Shown here one piece after another: positions 36,294 to 48,220 of a DNA stretch of 64,000 bases. Numbering within the stretch: the stretch's first letter is position 1; each line of letters starts with the position of its first letter. The position numbers were made by a program, and so were the translations under genes. Below the pieces are notes generated by a model. The model ran no database searches, had not been told where the DNA came from, and saw only the letters and a program-made list of their open reading frames with translations. Source of the DNA: Liolophura sinensis (lineage: Eukaryota; Mollusca; Polyplacophora; Chitonida; Chitonidae); the NCBI RefSeq assembly GCF_032854445.1, contig NC_088295.1, forward strand, positions 59,937,249-60,001,248, in the 5' to 3' direction.

Positions 36294-36535
36294 ACCCATA
36301 TCTGATGTCAGCACCACTGATCTGTCAGGACTATTGGCGTAACATCCATGCAGGCTTCCCACTGGACTTTCAGACGTCTTGAAGAAGAGTTTATTTTGAG
36401 ATAAGACTGTATGATTTCTGGGAATGGTCAGTTATGTTGTGTTATGCCCTATAAGTAAGATGGGTAATAATTGTTCATTAATCTTCTCTTCTGGTTGGTA
36501 CCCATACTGAATTGTTCTTGGAAGTACTGGAAAAC

Positions 36536-37090
36536 GTATGTATGTATGCGCTGGGTTTTAAGTCGTACTTAACAGTTTTTCAGTCAGCTCAGTTGGTTAG
36601 CGCGCTAGCACAGCGTAATGACCCAGGAGTTTCTCACAAATGCGGTCGCTGTGAGTTCAAGTCCCAGCTCATGCTGGCTTCCTCTCCGGCCGTACGTGGG
36701 AAGGTCTGTCAGCAGCCTGTGGATGGTCGTAGGTTTCCCCCGGGCTCTGCCCGGTTTCCACCCACCATAATGCTGGCCGCCGTCGTATAAGTGAAATATT
36801 CTTGAGTACGGCGTAAAACACCAATCAAAAAAAAAAGTTTTTCAGTCATGTGGCGACGAGGAACGTCTTCTTGTGGCAGGGCGAATCCATGCCGCCAAAG
36901 TGCTGCCGCCACTGAATTATCATGTCGAAGACACCAGACTTGACATCCCACCCAGTCATATTATACCAATAGCGTGCCAACCAGTCCTGTTTCCTAGCTC
37001 TGACCTCTCATTGCTGAGCGAGACAGCAACAATCCTTTCATATGGCCCGACCCGGGCTTGATCCCAAGTCTCCCGACTTCAAGGCGGACG
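36536..37090 (-). mobile_element. SINE subfamily B2, interrupted by a SINE A
   Basis: Reversed tail CTGGGTTTTAAGTCGTACTT and AACAGTTTTTCAGTCA, followed after the nested insertion by CATGTGGCGACGAGGAA, GCGAATCCATGCCGCCAAAG, CATGTCGAAGACACCAGA and GGGCTTGATCCCAAG. The same order, on the plus strand, is found at 45065-45375. It shares the 3' end with family B but has a different body. Confidence 0.8.
36587..36835 (+). mobile_element. SINE family A, full length, nested in SINE B2
   Basis: Box A GCTCAGTTGGTTAGCGCGCT, box B GAGTTCAAGTCCC, body with CTCTCCGGCCGTACGTGGGA and CCATAATGCTGGCCGCC, end GGCGTAAAACACCAATC plus poly-A. It is flanked by the 13-bp duplication AGTTTTTCAGTCA (36574-36586 and 36836-36848). 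Removing it joins the B2 element cleanly. Confidence 0.95.
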
Positions 37091-37350
37091 TGGAAAACAT
37101 GTGATATTGGGTTCTGGAAAGTACTTGGAAATACAGGAAAACATACGGGATTAGGTCCAGTGAAGTGCTTGAAATTACTGGAAAATATACGGTATTATGT
37201 CTTGTAAAGTACCTGAAACTACTGGAAATTATATGATATTAGGTCCTGGAAAGTGCTTGAAAGTTGTAGAAAACATATAATATTAGGCCCTGGAAAGTGC
37301 TAGGAAATACTGGAAAACATACGGTAATAGGTTCTAGAAAAGGCTTGGAG
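37091..37350 (+). repeat. about 44-bp tandem repeat, roughly six units
   Basis: Units follow GGAAAACATACGGTATTAGG, TCCTGGAAAGTGCTTG and AAATACT with substitutions in each. The regular recurrence of GGAAAGT and GGAAA(A/C)AT shows the period. Confidence 0.85.
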
Positions 37351-37639
37351 AACATGTTATTTCATAGATGGGAAACATGTTTTTTTATAAAATTTACAAC
37401 AAAGATTGATTGCGAGAGGCTTTTCATCTTAAATAGCAGTGCTGTTTGACGATGTACATGTGTTTTGCCTCAGGTTTTGTTATTTTTATTTGTAGCCTTT
37501 TAAGTTGTAGCATCCAGTTGTTATATTTCTACACCTACGACATACTGTATATGAACACTGTCTCGCGAGAGTCTAATGCTAAGCAGCCACCGTTGCATTT
37601 GATGATAATGTATATAAATTGCGTCGCCCGAGATGGTTT

Positions 37640-37995
37640 ACCGGCCTTTATAGCACAGTTGGTCGAGCGTCCGCTTCGGGCGCGGTGGATCCAGGGTCAA
37701 TTCTGTGTCGAGTTAGCTTAAAAAAGGAAGTTGTAACTTCCTCGCTTGGCGTTTAGCAGGAAGGGGATAGTGTAACGACTGGGTTGACCCGTATCAGTAT
37801 AATGGCTCGGGCGGGGCGTCTTACTTGCCTTCAGTAAGGCGTCTCAGTAAAGCAGCACTAGATAAAAAAAGCGGTGGAAATCCCTCCTGCAACAAGTAGG
37901 CACATTACATGCACTCTAAGGATTCCTTCATTGTCATATGACTGAAAAATTGTTAAGTACGACGTTAAAACCAAGCACTCACTCACTCACTCATT
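37640..37995 (+). mobile_element. SINE family B, full length
   Basis: Head CCGGCCTTTATAGCACAGTT, GAGCGTCCGCTTCGGG, box-B-like GGGTCAATTC, then AGGAAGTTGTAACTTCC, GGCTCGGGCGGGG, GACTGAAAAATTGTTAAG and a CTCACTCACTCA tail. It is flanked by the 12-bp duplication CCGAGATGGTTT (37628-37639 and 37996-38007). Confidence 0.95.
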
Positions 37996-38464
37996 CCGAG
38001 ATGGTTTTATGCGTATAATATGTTGAGATATTTACGCTAAACATAACATACGCTTGTTACATAAATATAGTCTGCCTGATTTTGCGTGGGAAGTTGTGAA
38101 ATGAAGTTTATTACACCATACACCTTGCGATAAAAGTATATGAAACATGCATTGTCAAACCCTGTCGTACATTATAATCTTAGGATCCCAAAAGTGAAAT
38201 ATGTATATATTTATGTCCAACACCAAACCAGTAAGGCGACGACTTGGATAAGTGACGAGCACTAATGTCCACAACGGCTTTATTTCGTAGATTATTTTAT
38301 CGATTTAAATAATGGATCAGTAAAATGAATGGAATTTCTTCCTGATGTATATTTCAGAAAAGAAAGTAAATTCGAGATATTTTGTTATCGTTGTTGCTAT
38401 ATAGGGGACAATAAGAAAGAATTCGATAATTCGTTTGGTGGAAGTAATATATGTTACACCTCCC

Positions 38465-38635
38465 TTCATGCTGGCTTTCTCTCTGGTCGCACGTTCGAAG
38501 ATCTTTCAACAACCTGTTGATGGTCGTGGGTTTCCCCGTGCGCTTCCCGGTCTCCTCTCACTATAATGCTGGCCGCGGTATAAGTGAAATGTTGTTGAAC
38601 ATAAGGCGTAAAAAACCAATCAAATAAGTAAATAA
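38465..38635 (+). mobile_element. SINE family A, 5'-truncated
   Basis: TTCATGCTGGCTTTCTCTCT, GATGGTCGTGGGTTTCCCC, TATAATGCTGGCCGC and an ACCAATCAAATAAGTAAA tail. The head is missing and the body diverged. Confidence 0.85.
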
Positions 38636-40197
38636 TTATTTTCTTTGCCATACATGTCAAGTAGTAATTGAACCAAATAATGCTCGTGTGTATTTAGAAA
38701 TTCTGTTCTTATATGTTTGTACAACTTTTAGCCCTATGTTTTAATCATATGTATGCGAGAGACATTAATTACTCGTAAGTTTGTTCTAACTACAGGACTG
38801 GCTTCTTGACTATATCCGTTTCATTGAGTAAAGGTGCGTTTTTATCAGTATACTTCCTCGTATTTTTATCATGGATGTCGAAATGTCATATCCGTGAAGG
38901 ATTGACCCTATGCGTCATTCCGAAATATATACGTGGGTTTTTGTTTGCATTGCTCAACAAGCTTTAGCAGTTTAATTCACTTTCTGTAGCGAGATAACGT
39001 TTTGTTTGCATGTAATGGGAGGAATAAATGTACGAGCCACATGCGGCACTATAATATCGGCTGCCAACTCGCACATTGGTTATATTTATTGTTAAAGACA
39101 CCTAATGCAGTCAGTTACACTACATCCACTTGGGACTATATATGTTAAACTACAGATTTATGATTGTAGTTATTGATTTCCGAATTGAGCTGATATTGAC
39201 CCATTATTTGCACAGGCTTACTTCAAAGTCCGTCCAAGCTATGGAATTGAGTGCTGCGACTTGTTGCCTTTTTTCCTGATGTGTACGTACACCAAACAGT
39301 TCATAAGTCTAAAAAGTACCGTATGAATTCCGTTAAGTAACGGTTCTTTTGAACACTGAAGTTCGCACTCATCTCTAGACCTAGCAGGATCAGAGGCAGT
39401 GTCCATAGCTTTCATCACCAAGAGTTAGCGAGCTGTGAAACTAGAGCGTAACTGACGATGGGTTTCTTACTTATTATGTGAGTTAAATTATTCAGGCGTA
39501 GCTAACAGGATATATTTCTTGATGCATTATGTATGGTGAATGAATCATGCATATTTTAGAAACAGCGTATACAATTTGATGTTCTTTGATGGCAGATTAA
39601 CTCTTTTATTTCACGTTTATATCCTGTGTTTTTACATGGGCAAAGCTTGCTGGTATTTTTTTTTTTTTTGCGAAATGGGTCTGCGAACTATGTTTTGGCT
39701 GTGGAACTTTGATTGTCTTGCTTTATTGGGTCTAGTCTAAAAGCAGGACGTTAGCAGTATATGTAAGGTATTGGTGAGTTACAAATTTCAGAAGATATTT
39801 AACGCGAAGATGAAAATAGATGTTTTTTTACTACGTAAACTACAGATTGCGGCACGCAGGAGGAAGTAGCAAGCGGGAGGTAGAACAACATAGAAAGTGT
39901 TTACTTAAAATGTCCGCTTATACTGTAGACAATATATAACCAATATTTAAGAGCGAGCATGCGGTGGCGTTTAGTTTGTAATCAAATACGGGATCCATTT
40001 TGCAATAATGATAGTCCAATTTACATGGTCACGTTTCGGATTTTTCCGTGAGGTGTTCAGGATTACATGTTTAAAGTCAATTGACATGGTCAGTGCTGTA
40101 TTTAATCTAAGCCTTGGATTGGACGGTTTCCGAAGCTATCTGGAATGTACGTGAAACACCCAATGTATATACATATATATATAGATTACCACACGAG
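38636..40197. other. non-coding DNA, nothing recognised
   Basis: Open frames at 39239-39421 and 39540-39740 have no recognisable features. Confidence 0.4.
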
Positions 40198-41253
40198 TCA
40201 AAGACTAAAGGCTCTGTGTAAACCAAGAAACTCTTGCGGATTTGAAACTTGTTGAGTAGGACAGGGTTCGTACAATGCAAGTGTGCGGGCAATACTGCAC
40301 CAGGTAGCTCCATACAAGCGTGCTGGCATCAACCATAATGTTGTCTTACAAGCTGACAAAGTCTTTTGTATCCCGTTCAGTGCGGGCGGGTTGCTTGTCT
40401 GCGCTTTCTGTCGCAGGAAAGAATACATTGCCATCATGGGTCCAAGCGCTGTGAATCTTGCCTTTTTCAGGCTTAGCAAAGATTTAAATAAAGAAAAGCT
40501 AAACTTCGTTAGATCCTCATTTACATACACGTTTGATCTGGAAGGCGTCATATGGGGAGATTTTCGTGGTTGTAATAACTGTTCGTTTGCGATATGATGT
40601 AAATGATTTGCGTTTTCTGTTCTCTAATAAAGTGTGGCCTTAAAATGTCACTTTTGGAGATGGCTATATTTACGGCTCTGGCCAGTCTACAAATGGCATC
40701 ATCTGTAGTTTCATTTTCCAGTAGCGTAAGACTATTTATTCTCAAACATTCTCTTCTGCTGTACTGTTCAGCACGGTCAAAATATAAAGCATTTTCTTCT
40801 TTGAGTACAATTAGTTCCGATGTGGTTTTATCAAGAGCAGTTTTCAAACAGGACACTTCCGCAGATAACTTCTCTATTTGGTCGTGGTATTTTTCTATAA
40901 GCTTATCCCTTTGACAGTATTTCTCAACGGTAGTCTTTAAATCAACATCGAGAGAGGACATTTTTGAGTCACTTTCTTTCATCACTTCCATGTCTTGATT
41001 CATTGCTGACTTTACAGCTTGTTGAATACAGATATCAAGATGCTTTTGAATCCGGTTTTCAATAAGACCTTCTAAATTTACAAGGCCTGCATGCATAGGG
41101 TTTGATTGATAGATAGACTCACTGCTAATTGATGGTGTGTCAAAGTGAGTTTACTTTCTTCAAGATGGGATTTTGTAAAAGCTTGCTTGCCTTTCTCTTG
41201 TTAGTCCCGGAATGTTTGTCCGAGTTGTCCATGTCAGTTCTCGTGGACGCCAT
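40198..41253 (-). pseudogene. LINE-1-type ORF1 (Transposase_22-like), frameshifted
   Basis: A start at 41253 opens a basic N-terminus (MASTRTDMDNSDKHSG) that stops after 37 codons. The next frame continues as SISSESIYQSNPMHAGLVNL, so a one-base shift lies near 41145. A coiled coil follows, then AEQYSRRECLRINS and ETTDDAICRLARAVNI, the RNA-recognition-like hallmark of ORF1p. Reading stops at 40548 (TGA overlapping an ATG). The adjacent frame continues with NVYVNEDLTKFSFSLFKSLL, the C-terminal domain hallmark, to 40198. ORF1p coats LINE RNA and chaperones target-primed reverse transcription. No ORF2 (endonuclease/reverse transcriptase) is visible beyond 40198, so this is an orphan, dead copy. 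Confidence 0.8.
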
Positions 41254-41504
41254 TTTTAAAGTATACTTCCCACAACGCCCTGAAGATTAGGGCTCGACCT
41301 GCATGTCTTGTCTGAAAACTCGAATGGATTTCAACAAACAACGGTAGTATCTGCTTGATAGTTTTTTTTTATCTTAGTCATCTTTTCAAAATCCCCACAA
41401 AGTCACAGCCTTGCAACAGAACACCTAACAGAACGACTAACCCATCTCAGTGAGAGTAGCGGAGCTCAAACCGACACGTCTGCTCTCGCCACCAGCTTGT
41501 ATTG

Positions 41505-41507
<3 letters not shown>

Positions 41508-41567
<60 letters not shown>
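41508..41567. repeat. TA microsatellite
   Basis: Alternating TA run of about 30 dinucleotides. The two minus-strand open frames across it are artefacts. Confidence 0.95.
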
Positions 41568-41568
<1 letters not shown>

Positions 41569-42280
41569 AATATAGTACAGAAAAGCCTGTGGATGCACGG
41601 AAAGCACAAAAGCACCAGGGACTTGGAACAAAAATGAAGAGTTGTGCTTGATTGTCTCGGTTTTCTCTATATACAGACGGCGATGCGTGGGTATCTAAGG
41701 GTGGACCTGCGTCGAGATGTGACAGCATTCAGTTAATTTGTATGAAGACGTCTTCTGTCAGATGCTTTCTCAATATTAGAGCTCTAGGATCAAGGGCCAA
41801 TTTACTCGAGTAAAGGACATTAGGCTGCGGTTTTCAGTGGTCTTCCTGAAAGGACAGCTTTCAGCGGCGCGGGTAATCACGCCGACTAAGTATCGATGTA
41901 CGAGTCCGCCAACCCGCTGGACAGTCCGACGTTACGTGGATTGCTTGGAGCAGATGATTGTTCCCAACCACAAGACTAGAAACGAGGTTGGCTGTGTCAC
42001 CTTAGCGAACGTCCGCGCTGATGTTGACCATCTATACGCAAGAAAGTGTATCAAATATGCGATCTGTAACCTGTGTATAATGAACTACTTTAAAATGATT
42101 AATAGTGTGATTTATTCACCTTTGTGCATACATGAAGAACTATCAGAGTCTTGCTTTTTGTATAGTGAGTAGAAATGCAAAATTTAATCTGCACCAAAAA
42201 GAACTGCTCGCTTCTTCTGTAGATTAATAGTGCTATATCGAACCAGCATCCATACAGAACTATATTTTACTCTCGCCGTT
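41568..42280. other. non-coding DNA, nothing recognised
   Basis: An open frame at 41837-42172 has no recognised motif. Nothing else was seen. Confidence 0.4.
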
Positions 42281-42884
42281 TGTACTCTCAAAATTATCAC
42301 TTGAATTTAACCGAAAGTATGTTGCCTGAGTGCTAGAATGTGAATTGTGATATTTCAGCAGATTATATATTCGGTCATCGCAACACATTATATATTCGGT
42401 CATCGCAACACATTATATATTCGGTCATCGCAAAAGATTATATATTCGGCCATCGCAACAGATTATATGTTCGGTCATCGCAACAGATTATATGTTCGGT
42501 CATCGCAACGGATTATACATTTTCGGCCATCGCAGCAGATTATATATTCGGCCATCGCAACAGATTATATTCGGTCATCGCAACAGATTATATTCGGCCA
42601 TCGCAACTGATTATATGTTCGTTCATCGCAACGGATTATACATATTTGGTCATCGCAGCAGATTATATATTCGGCCATCCCAACAGATTATATTCGGCCA
42701 TCGCAGCGGATTATTCTATTAAATATAGCACAGATATTCTAGTAATTCAACATAAATATTGTGTTAGACTAAGATGACATTATAATTAATACGAAACATT
42801 AGTAACTTATAATAACGTAATACATTCTAGCATTACTCACACAACAGACTTTATGTTCAAGTTTTGTTTTTATAATAGTGTAAA
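42281..42884. mobile_element. MITE-like element of the 33163 family containing a tandem array
   Basis: The left arm (TTGAATTTAACCGAAAGTAT, GTTGCC) and the right arm (ACAACAGACTTTATGTTCAA, GTTTTG) are imperfect reverse complements. Both match arms of the element at 33163 (GTTAACAGAAAGTCTGTTG). The right inner part (GTGTTAGACTAAGATGAC, TTACTCACACAACAGAC) also matches that element's centre. Between them sits a 25-bp array (42352-42715) that the other copy lacks. Confidence 0.7.
42352..42715 (+). repeat. 25-bp tandem repeat, about 14 units
   Basis: The unit is CGGTCATCGCAACAGATTAT plus ATATT, with variants CGGCCATCGC, ATGTT and shorter copies lacking AT pairs. The open frames 42340-42777 and neighbours derive from it. 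Confidence 0.95.
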
Positions 42885-43797
42885 GGTTAAAAGTGCGATA
42901 TTTGATCTGCATCAAACAGACCTGACTGATTCTTCTTTCTCCTGTCTGCATGTACTCTTTTTGATGTCTCTATGTTGTGATCGACTTTCTCGTATTGTAC
43001 GTAAGTGGATGTACAAGTGCAGCGTTTGAGGGAGTCTGCTAGTAGAATGTTCTCTGTGATAGTACAAAAATGGACCATTCCACTGGGTACTGTAGAGCCT
43101 GCGATTGTTTAAAGTCGTTGCCCAGATAGATTGAGCTGCTGTAGTCCTGAATATAAGGTCTGTCTTTGGTTTCATTCTGTATGCTATCCAAGCAGTGTCC
43201 TGGCGATGGCGGTGAAAGTCCTTTGACATGCGCCGGCAAATTAATACGACGCGCAGTCTTAATCAGTCCATCGCTCAATTATGCAAGTGGTGTAAAAATC
43301 AGTCTACCGATTTATCGAGGAGTTACGATTGCCTGATCGATACTCAGCTTATTTCGCTTGTCACTAATGGCTTTTTCGACGACGTTCATCTTTAATGGAA
43401 ACATTGGGGCTGGTTCGTCATTATGTGGGATTCTCCGAAGAGATAAAGCTTGAGCGATCACTGTGTTGGAATATTAAGCCGTCCTCGACAGCCCATATAA
43501 CAGACATGGAGGGGAAAAAAACCAGCCAACAAAATAACTGCGGCGAATTCAGCGCCGGGAACTATGAGTTTATCCAGAATGGGTATAGACCTGGAAGACA
43601 TGCAATGTTTTTTGCATAATTGTTTGTGGCTGATAATTGAGGTCCAATGAATACTTGGGATCCAATGAATATTTGCATATTGTAGAGGCTCCGAGTGTTA
43701 CAGAGGTGAGTTGAGTGATTATTTGCCATGTTAATTTTATACATCACAGTGTTTAATGCACACGAAAGAGTTGAGAGAAAAAAAGACAAATTTAAAC
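42885..43797. other. non-coding DNA, nothing firmly recognised
   Basis: Two overlapping minus-strand frames (42912-43229 and 43039-43278) have a protein-like composition but no motif I can name. A decayed mobile-element fragment is possible. Confidence 0.3.
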
Positions 43798-43968
43798 CGG
43801 TGCTTAATATAATAAAAGCCTTACTGCATATAGAGAGTAAAACTAAAGGAGCAACCACAGTGTGATAAATGACAGATGGTCACACGTAACCGGTGAAATA
43901 CGGCCAATTTACGGTCAATTTATCTCAGGGTTTTTTTTTTCTAGCTGTTCTTGTAAATGATTAAGTAG
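43798..43968 (+). repeat. dispersed repeat family D, copy
   Basis: TATAATAAAAGCCTTACTGC, ACAGTGTGATAAATGACAGA, GGTCACACGTAACCGGTGAA, CAGGGTTTTTTTTTTCTAGC and TGTTCTTGTAAATGATTAAG follow the family order. Confidence 0.7.
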
Positions 43969-45064
43969 TAGCATATGGATATAGTCCGGTGACGTTAATT
44001 ACAAATTATTAGATGTCACTGGTCTTGAATTACTCACAGTGCTGAGATATCACAATTAATATACAATAACATTAGCATTAACATTTGTAACATACTATGA
44101 CGTTAGCTTTAACACATTTAACATTCAATAAAGCTGTCGGTTACGTCATGAACTACTTTATAACAAAATGATGGTATTGTTGACAGGAGTCGCCTTGAAG
44201 TTGAAGGAATGCAAAAATTAAATCACATTGAATATGTCGATTTTGAAGACACTGAATGCTTACAATGCATAAAAGTCTAATATCATTCTGTATACACCAG
44301 CAACAGAGAGATAGACAGACAAATATAAAATTGTTAGTGCCCACTTCATTAGAATTAAATATACGACGAATCCAAACTGTATAAATACACTTGGGTGAAT
44401 AGCCCGGAAAATTGCACTAAATTTGATGCCACGCATGTAAATTATGTCACATTATGCCACATTGTGCAATGTGACACAGCTGCGTATTGTGTGAATGTAT
44501 GAACGTGATATTGACGCGAAACGTCAACCGCGGGTCAGAGGCATTATCGGGTATGGATTGAAATTTTTCCACTAATGCAGCGAATAATTCTGGAATAATG
44601 GCGGTATAAGCATCCAAATGAGCGACCAGGAAAATGGAGCTGTATACTCTGCTGGGAAATTCCGATATCGTCGCGAACTGACTAACTTGTTGTATAAATC
44701 AGCGTGAGCATATGAAGTCTGTGGACATAATAAAAAACATTGATTATTGGCATCGATGTCATCGAATAGCCAGAATATGATAAAAGGCACGGTACGCTGG
44801 GCATTGGTGTATAGTACGTAGTTTGTTGGCGTAAGGGTTACTTATTATCGATATGGCGGAGACTGTGGTGTAAGGAAGCAGCCTTTATGTAAACCTTCCA
44901 TACCCTCTAGTACGATACAACATTAGTCTCAGACCACGTTAATCACACACTGAATGTTGTAATATTCATTATAACATGCAATTAATGACTAACGGCACAA
45001 TATCCTTTTATACTTTTCATGGATTTTATAATGACAAATCATATTCTAGTCAGTAGACCGCGAG
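43969..45064. other. non-coding DNA, nothing recognised
   Basis: Contains AACATT-rich stretches (44050-44130) that may be degraded inverted-repeat element sequence. No gene. Confidence 0.35.
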
Positions 45065-45375
45065 AGGGTTCCCGAGTCGGTGCATTCCAAAGACCCATTA
45101 AAAAATGGCACTTGCTGCTGCCTCGCTTGGCGCTTAGCTTTGAGAGGTTTGAGCACGGAAACATGACTGGCCCGGTGTGACTGGATGGGGTGTCATGTCT
45201 GGTGTCTTGTCTTATGTCTTCGGCATGATGCTTCTGTGGCGGCGACACTTTGGCGGCAGGGACTCGCCATGCCACAGGAAGACAGAATAAAGATACACAC
45301 ATCTATTGACTCTTCGTTGTCATATGACTGAAAAATTGTTAAGTAGGACGTTAAACCCCCAGCATACATATACAT
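45065..45375 (+). mobile_element. SINE subfamily B2
   Basis: Body with GCCTCGCTTGGCGCTTAGCT, GGGGTGTCATGTCTGGTGTC, ATGTCTTCGGCATGATGC and TTTGGCGGCAGGGACTCGCC. It ends in the B-type 3' end CATATGACTGAAAAATTGTT, AGGACGTTAAAC. It matches the reversed copy at 36536-37090. The 5' boundary is approximate. Confidence 0.75.
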
Positions 45376-45411
45376 ACAAATCATTATTTGTGTGGTTTCA
45401 AGTATATGTTG

Positions 45412-45776
45412 CCGCCCCGGATAGCACAGTTGGAAGAGCGTCCGCTTCGGGACCGGTAGATCCAGGATCAATCCTTGATCGAGTCACACCTAAGACTTTA
45501 AAAGAGGAAGTTGTAACTTCCTCACTTGGTGTTCGGCATGAAGGGGATAGTGCAACGACTGGTTGACCCGTATCAGTATAATGGCTCGGGCGGGGCGGCT
45601 TACTTGCCTTCGGTAAGTCGTCTCAGTGATGCAGCACTAAATAAAAGAGCGGTGGAAATCCGTCCTGCAACAAGGAGGCACATTTCACGTACATGCACCC
45701 TAAGGATTCCTTCGTCGTCATATGACTGAAAAATTGTTGAGTACGACGTTAAACCCCAATCACTCACTCGCTCACT
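45412..45776 (+). mobile_element. SINE family B, full-length reference copy
   Basis: Head CCGCCCCGGATAGCACAGTT, GGAAGAGCGTCCGC, box-B-like GGATCAATCC, body GAGGAAGTTGTAACTTCC and GGCTCGGGCGGGG. The 3' end is TGACTGAAAAATTGTTGAGT, ACGACGTTAAACC with CTCA repeats. It is flanked by a perfect 13-bp duplication, CAAGTATATGTTG (45399-45411 and 45777-45789). The intact duplication suggests a recent insertion. Confidence 0.95.
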
Positions 45777-45789
45777 CAAGTATATGTTG

Positions 45790-48220
45790 GTTTATAGTTA
45801 CTTCTGTGAATTCATACCGGTTAAGGGTTTACCCCTAAAAGGTTGTTGTTGTTGTTTTTTTGTAAGCTAATGAAAGGGCATTTCAGAATATAGGGTTACT
45901 CGTCTCCAAGTATCACTGCGACCAAACATACTCTCTATCCTTGTGTACCACACACGGTACATAGTCCTCTTTATTTGCCAGTGTCAGTTTAAATCATTAA
46001 GTTATGTTGAGAAATCCTGAGTTACAATAAAAGTAGTCCTTAGTTTAGGGGCACGCTTAAAACATAATTTTCAAACCAAAAATTTTCTCTTCCTTGCCTT
46101 GATTCAAAGAGGCGTTAGAGTTGAGAATAATTCAATCTCATGTGACTGAATAAATTGTAACAATTGTCCAAGGGCCTTTATTATAAACATAGTTTGTGTT
46201 TGTTCTAGTTGTGGCTAACCAGATGTTATAATATAGCCAGTATTTGCACATGCAGATTTTGACAAGGATTTATGATTGTAAATACGCTTCTGTATATCTG
46301 ATAAAAACGTTTTTATATGACTGAAGATAACCTTTGGGATGATAGGCCTACAAAAAGGGGAAGTCAGAATTCTATACCCTTTACCCAGAGGTATGCCTTA
46401 ACTAGCTGGGGCGTCATGTCTGTACCATGGCACAAGTTTTCCAAAATATCAAACCCTTCCCTACGGTAAAGCGACTAGACATACCTGACCCTATCATCAA
46501 TCAACCCCCATACCACCCTTGTCGCAGGTTTATCCCTCACGTTGTAGAAGGTCACGGTTGAGGGAAGTGCGTATACAACCAATAATGGCTGTTTATGACG
46601 TAGTGGTTTGAGACGAAAACCGATTAGTAAGTGTTTAAGAGTATCAGTATATGGTGATAGGAAATGTCAGACGAGCAGAGCAAGACGGTATCCTTCTACC
46701 GTCTACACACTTTGCCTCAGACTTGAAGAAAGCACTTTGTGTTTTGGGGAAAAGAGGACGAAAATAGAACAGGATTGTTCGATACGGTGACTTCGAAGTC
46801 GATTAAGACTCATTATTGACCTATGCACACGCTAATTCTAAGGCTATCAAGTTACCTATCCCCTTCGGTGACTGCTTGGTCTGTAGGCGTATATATAACT
46901 TGGCTGTAATGCATTCACTCTGATACTTGGTTAAAAGTTCAAAAGTTTCCTGCGGGAAAAACCATCATAGCACGTAGGAGAGTAGCCATTTTGCGGAGTC
47001 GTTACCATGTGGATTAGGGTAATCTGAGATAAATCTTATTTTTAGGGAACGCATGATGTTTCGCAGGCATCAAGTTAACTTGGTAGTCAGACAAAAGGCT
47101 GAAGGTGGGTTATCTTACTGTTAAGCCAGGATATCATGTATGGCCAAAATGTACTTTTGCCTGTCTTGAACGAACTTTCAGCTGTTGGTTGGAATATACT
47201 GTGCTCACCCCCCTCCCTTTTGAAGCAGTGTAAATTGGCAAAAGAAAAAACTTGTGTATTCAGGGGTTGCAGCATGGATGCAGTGATTCCCTAAATCAGT
47301 TCTAGGGCTAGACAGGCCTTCATATCATACGAAGTTAGGTCTGGAGTTCTGTACACACATTTAATCCTCTCCTTTCTTGGTCACACGTTATCGACTGTCT
47401 TCGTTCCTATTCCTGTACGTTTTAATTCAACACGCTAGAAATGTAGCTCTCACGTATATGGCCAAGATGTTTATGTTTGCCCTCAACACTGGCAAATTCC
47501 AAGAGCTGTTGTCATCCCGCCAAGAGATGAACCTATGTAGAGGCACGTGAGACCAACATTTAACCAGATAGGTTAGCTTCTGAAGTCCTGGCCAATTCGT
47601 GTATTCTACAAAGGTTATCTGGGGTACGAAGCTGTAAGTCTTGGATGGGCAAGCTGCGGTTTTGAGTTCGCTCTGCACTGAGGAGGCATTGCATCACTCA
47701 CAACGACTGTAGACGGCGCTGTTGTCTCCTTGCCAACAAGGAGGTTGCTGGCCTCGATGGCCGTCCATTACCGAACGCAGTCGTGCTCAAACCAGAGGCT
47801 CATTGGCGATGTGATCGGGGTCTTTAATTGCCCCATCCGTCTTTGTTAAAGATGGCTTGATTGCGTTTGTGTAAGATGAGCTTGGGTTATTGTTGGATCA
47901 CGTTGCCGTTGGGTCGACTGCACTGCCATTCCCAGGAAATGCTAAATTATCGACGAGTCTTAAACAACGTTTATTTTATAACTAGATCTGATTGTAGCCT
48001 CGTGGAAATGTGTGTATTTAGCTTTAATCGGTATGACATGCTGACCGTGTAGGATCTTTGAGTTATATTGAGATGACAACACAGCACTGAGTAAGTCGAG
48101 ACTAATGACGTTTAATAAATTGTAATTAACATCCCTGTTTTTAACCCTGATTCTGCTTAAACCATGGTTCTAGTGGAAGTATAAGTTGCTACTTTTGAAG
48201 CATTAACAGGGACAGATTTA
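45790..48220. other. non-coding DNA, nothing firmly recognised
   Basis: No coding frame with family features. The segments around 47130-47230 and 47450-47540 resemble each other loosely (both contain ATGGCCAA(A/G)ATGT), a possible old duplication. Confidence 0.35.

Noticed and set aside
36587-36680. tRNA gene candidate
   Set aside because: Boxes A and B are present but there is no cloverleaf acceptor pairing, and the sequence continues into a SINE body.
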